A DNA stretch of 64,000 nt from JAYFQE01 sp034927345 (GTDB lineage: Bacteria > Bacillota > Clostridia > Saccharofermentanales > UBA5734): NCBI GenBank assembly GCA_034927345.1, contig JAYFQE010000019.1, positions 1 through 64,000 of the forward strand, given 5' to 3'. The position numbers and the translations under genes were made by a program. Shown in pieces: positions 62,633 through 64,000 of the stretch (position 1 is the stretch's first letter; each line of letters starts with the position of its first letter). The notes below the pieces were generated by a model. The model saw only the letters and a list, made by a program, of their open reading frames with translations. It was not told where the DNA came from and made no database searches.

Positions 62633-64000
62633 ATGTTGCTGGCTGGGCTTGATATCGGTACCACCGGCTGCAAAATCACAATATATGAGAATACGGGCGT
62701 GTATTTAGGCCGCGTTTACCGGGCATACCCCGCGTTACGCACAAAAACGGCGCATGAAATAGATGCCGGCGTTATTTGGTTATCTGTGCAGGATGCTTTG
62801 CGGGAAGCCTGCGCGGCTTACCCTGGGATCATCGCGATAGGCATAACCAGCTTTGGCGAAACCTTCGTATTGCTAGACGAACATAATGTGCCTTTGTGCC
62901 CCGCGATGCTCTACACCGATCCGCGTGGCGAAACACAATGCGCGCGGCTTATAGAAGCCTTGGGAGAAAAATATATTACCAGCATCACAGGCGTCAAGCC
63001 TTGCGCGATGTACAGTCTGCCCAAGCTGATGTGGGTAAAAGAAAATAGGCCTAAGGTATATGCGAACACAAAACACGTTCTGTTGATGGAGGATTATATT
63101 GTCTACCTGCTTACGGGTAAAGCGCAAATCGATTATTCTCTTGCTGCCCGCACAATGGGCTTTGATATTCGCATGCTGACATGGAGCAAAGATATTTTTA
63201 GCGCGGCGGAGATTGACCAAACCTTGTTTTCAATGCCGGTTGCCATAGGAACAAGCGCGGGCTCAATAAAGCCTGAGGTAGCAAAAAAACTTGGATTGTC
63301 CGCCGGCACCCTGATTGTTTCCATTAGCCACGACCAGGTGGCAGCGGCTATCGGCAGCGGCGTTTTTGATGAAAGCTGCGCTGTAGACGGAGCAGGTACG
63401 GTGGAATGTATAACGCCTGTGTTTTCTTCTTTTGACACACAGGCTATGGCAGCTGGCAATTACGCTGTCATACCTTATATTACACCCGGAAAATATGTCT
63501 GTTATGCTTTTACTTACACCAGCGGCGCGCTGGTTCAGTGGTTTGTTGATAATCTGGCGGGATACGCGGCCCAGGCAGCCGACGCGAATAAAATATCCAT
63601 ATATGCAGAGTTGGAAAACTGCTGGAATGGTATGCCGACAGGACTGATGGTTCTACCGCACTTTGCAGGAGCAGCCACACCTTATATGGATATGGGTTCC
63701 AAGGGCGCGATTGTCGGTCTGACCCTGACAAACACCCGGCAGGATATCTATATTGCCATTATGGAAGGCGTGTGTTATGAGATGCGCCTGAATATGGAAC
63801 GCCTTGCACAGGCCCATGTGCCGGTACATCGGCTGCGAACTGTCGGAGGCGGCGCCAACAGCCGCGTATGGATGCAAATGAAGGCCGATATTATAAACGT
63901 GCCGGTCACAGCGTTGCGCTCCGGCGAAGCGGGCGCAGCCGGCAGCGCTATGCTGGCGGGAGTGGCGGCGGGGGTGTTTCAAAATCTGTATCAAGCAACC
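62633..64000 (+). CDS. FGGY-family carbohydrate kinase (3' end cut by window)
   Basis: This frame is open to the last base (456 codons) and is the N-terminal 90% or so of a FGGY sugar kinase. It starts LLAGLDIGTTGCKITIYE (phosphate-1 loop) and has FGETFVLLDE, DPRGE and LLMEDYIVYLLTG. It also has the C-terminal-domain motifs SHDQVAAAIGSG and VGGGANSRVWMQMKADI. Xylulokinase, gluconokinase and ribulokinase share this plan. It would phosphorylate the ketose made by the isomerase. ATG follows AAAGGGGG. The true stop lies beyond the window. Confidence 0.88.
   Translation, partial: MLLAGLDIGTTGCKITIYENTGVYLGRVYRAYPALRTKTAHEIDAGVIWLSVQDALREACAAYPGIIAIGITSFGETFVLLDEHNVPLCPAMLYTDPRGETQCARLIEALGEKYITSITGVKPCAMYSLPKLMWVKENRPKVYANTKHVLLMEDYIVYLLTGKAQIDYSLAARTMGFDIRMLTWSKDIFSAAEIDQTLFSMPVAIGTSAGSIKPEVAKKLGLSAGTLIVSISHDQVAAAIGSGVFDESCAVDGAGTVECITPVFSSFDTQAMAAGNYAVIPYITPGKYVCYAFTYTSGALVQWFVDNLAGYAAQAADANKISIYAELENCWNGMPTGLMVLPHFAGAATPYMDMGSKGAIVGLTLTNTRQDIYIAIMEGVCYEMRLNMERLAQAHVPVHRLRTVGGGANSRVWMQMKADIINVPVTALRSGEAGAAGSAMLAGVAAGVFQNLYQAT

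Noticed and set aside
1..64000. CRISPR arrays, tRNA or rRNA genes
   Set aside because: No regularly spaced repeats, and no cloverleaf or rRNA signature was seen apart from the tmRNA.

Overview
The window looks like part of a chromosome from a Gram-positive anaerobe of the Bacillota, most likely Clostridia. This rests on gene content: a PilT/PilC/PilM-type pilus cluster, a phasin-like gene beside a UbiB-type kinase, UppP, LytR-CpsA-Psr and DUF3048 proteins, and LplABC-type sugar uptake with a YesM-type regulator. Strong GGAGG ribosome sites and frequent TTG/GTG starts agree. No species can be named from the sequence.

Region 1 (1-13.4 kb) is one long plus-strand type IV pilus cluster: pilT (5' end cut by the window), pilC, a major pilin, a PilX-like protein, a minor pilin carrying a von Willebrand A domain, an 818-aa pilin carrying LamG/Ig/cadherin-like adhesion domains, then pilM, pilN and pilO. 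It runs straight into three tightly coupled genes. They encode a MotA/ZorA-like three-pass membrane protein with a long coiled-coil tail, a MotB/ZorB-like OmpA-domain protein, and an unrecognised 441-aa cytoplasmic protein. The layout recalls the core of Zorya anti-phage systems, but the usual ion-channel residues look altered and no nuclease or helicase is present. This is the most novel-looking part of the window.

Region 2 (13.5-30 kb) is housekeeping and envelope genes: phasin-like, UbiB-like kinase, an alpha/beta-hydrolase-fold protein lacking its nucleophile serine, uppP, tsaD, smpB, DUF3048, YdcF, DUF4956, a zinc-ribbon protein, a YvlD-like membrane protein, an LCP ligase, a PP2C phosphatase, a cysteine hydrolase, an O-antigen-ligase-like protein and an acyl-CoA synthetase. 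Several promoters here share an extended -10 (TGnTATAAT).

Region 3 (30-37.2 kb) holds a MalT-type regulator, a large glycoside-hydrolase-like protein and a regulator that joins an XRE helix-turn-helix to an inactive-looking papain-like (BtrH/C39) domain.

Region 4 (37.5-41.7 kb) starts with the tmRNA gene ssrA, then becomes AT-rich. It holds two broken IS3-family copies, a HEPN-motif protein and an aminoglycoside-nucleotidyltransferase-like gene. It has the look of an accessory island, but no integrase is visible.

Region 5 (41.7-49.1 kb) carries two multi-PAS cyclic-di-GMP enzymes (PAS6-GGDEF-HD-GYP and PAS3-GAF-GGDEF) and a CrtI-like FAD oxidoreductase.

Region 6 (49.1-64 kb) is a sugar-utilisation locus. 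A membrane-bound AraC/YesM regulator is divergent from lplB-lplC-lplA-type uptake genes, followed by a GH127-like arabinofuranosidase, a DUF4432 epimerase-like protein, a transketolase, a fucose/arabinose-isomerase-like enzyme, a zinc alcohol dehydrogenase and an FGGY kinase that runs off the end. Together they suggest import and breakdown of an arabinofuranose- or deoxysugar-containing oligosaccharide.
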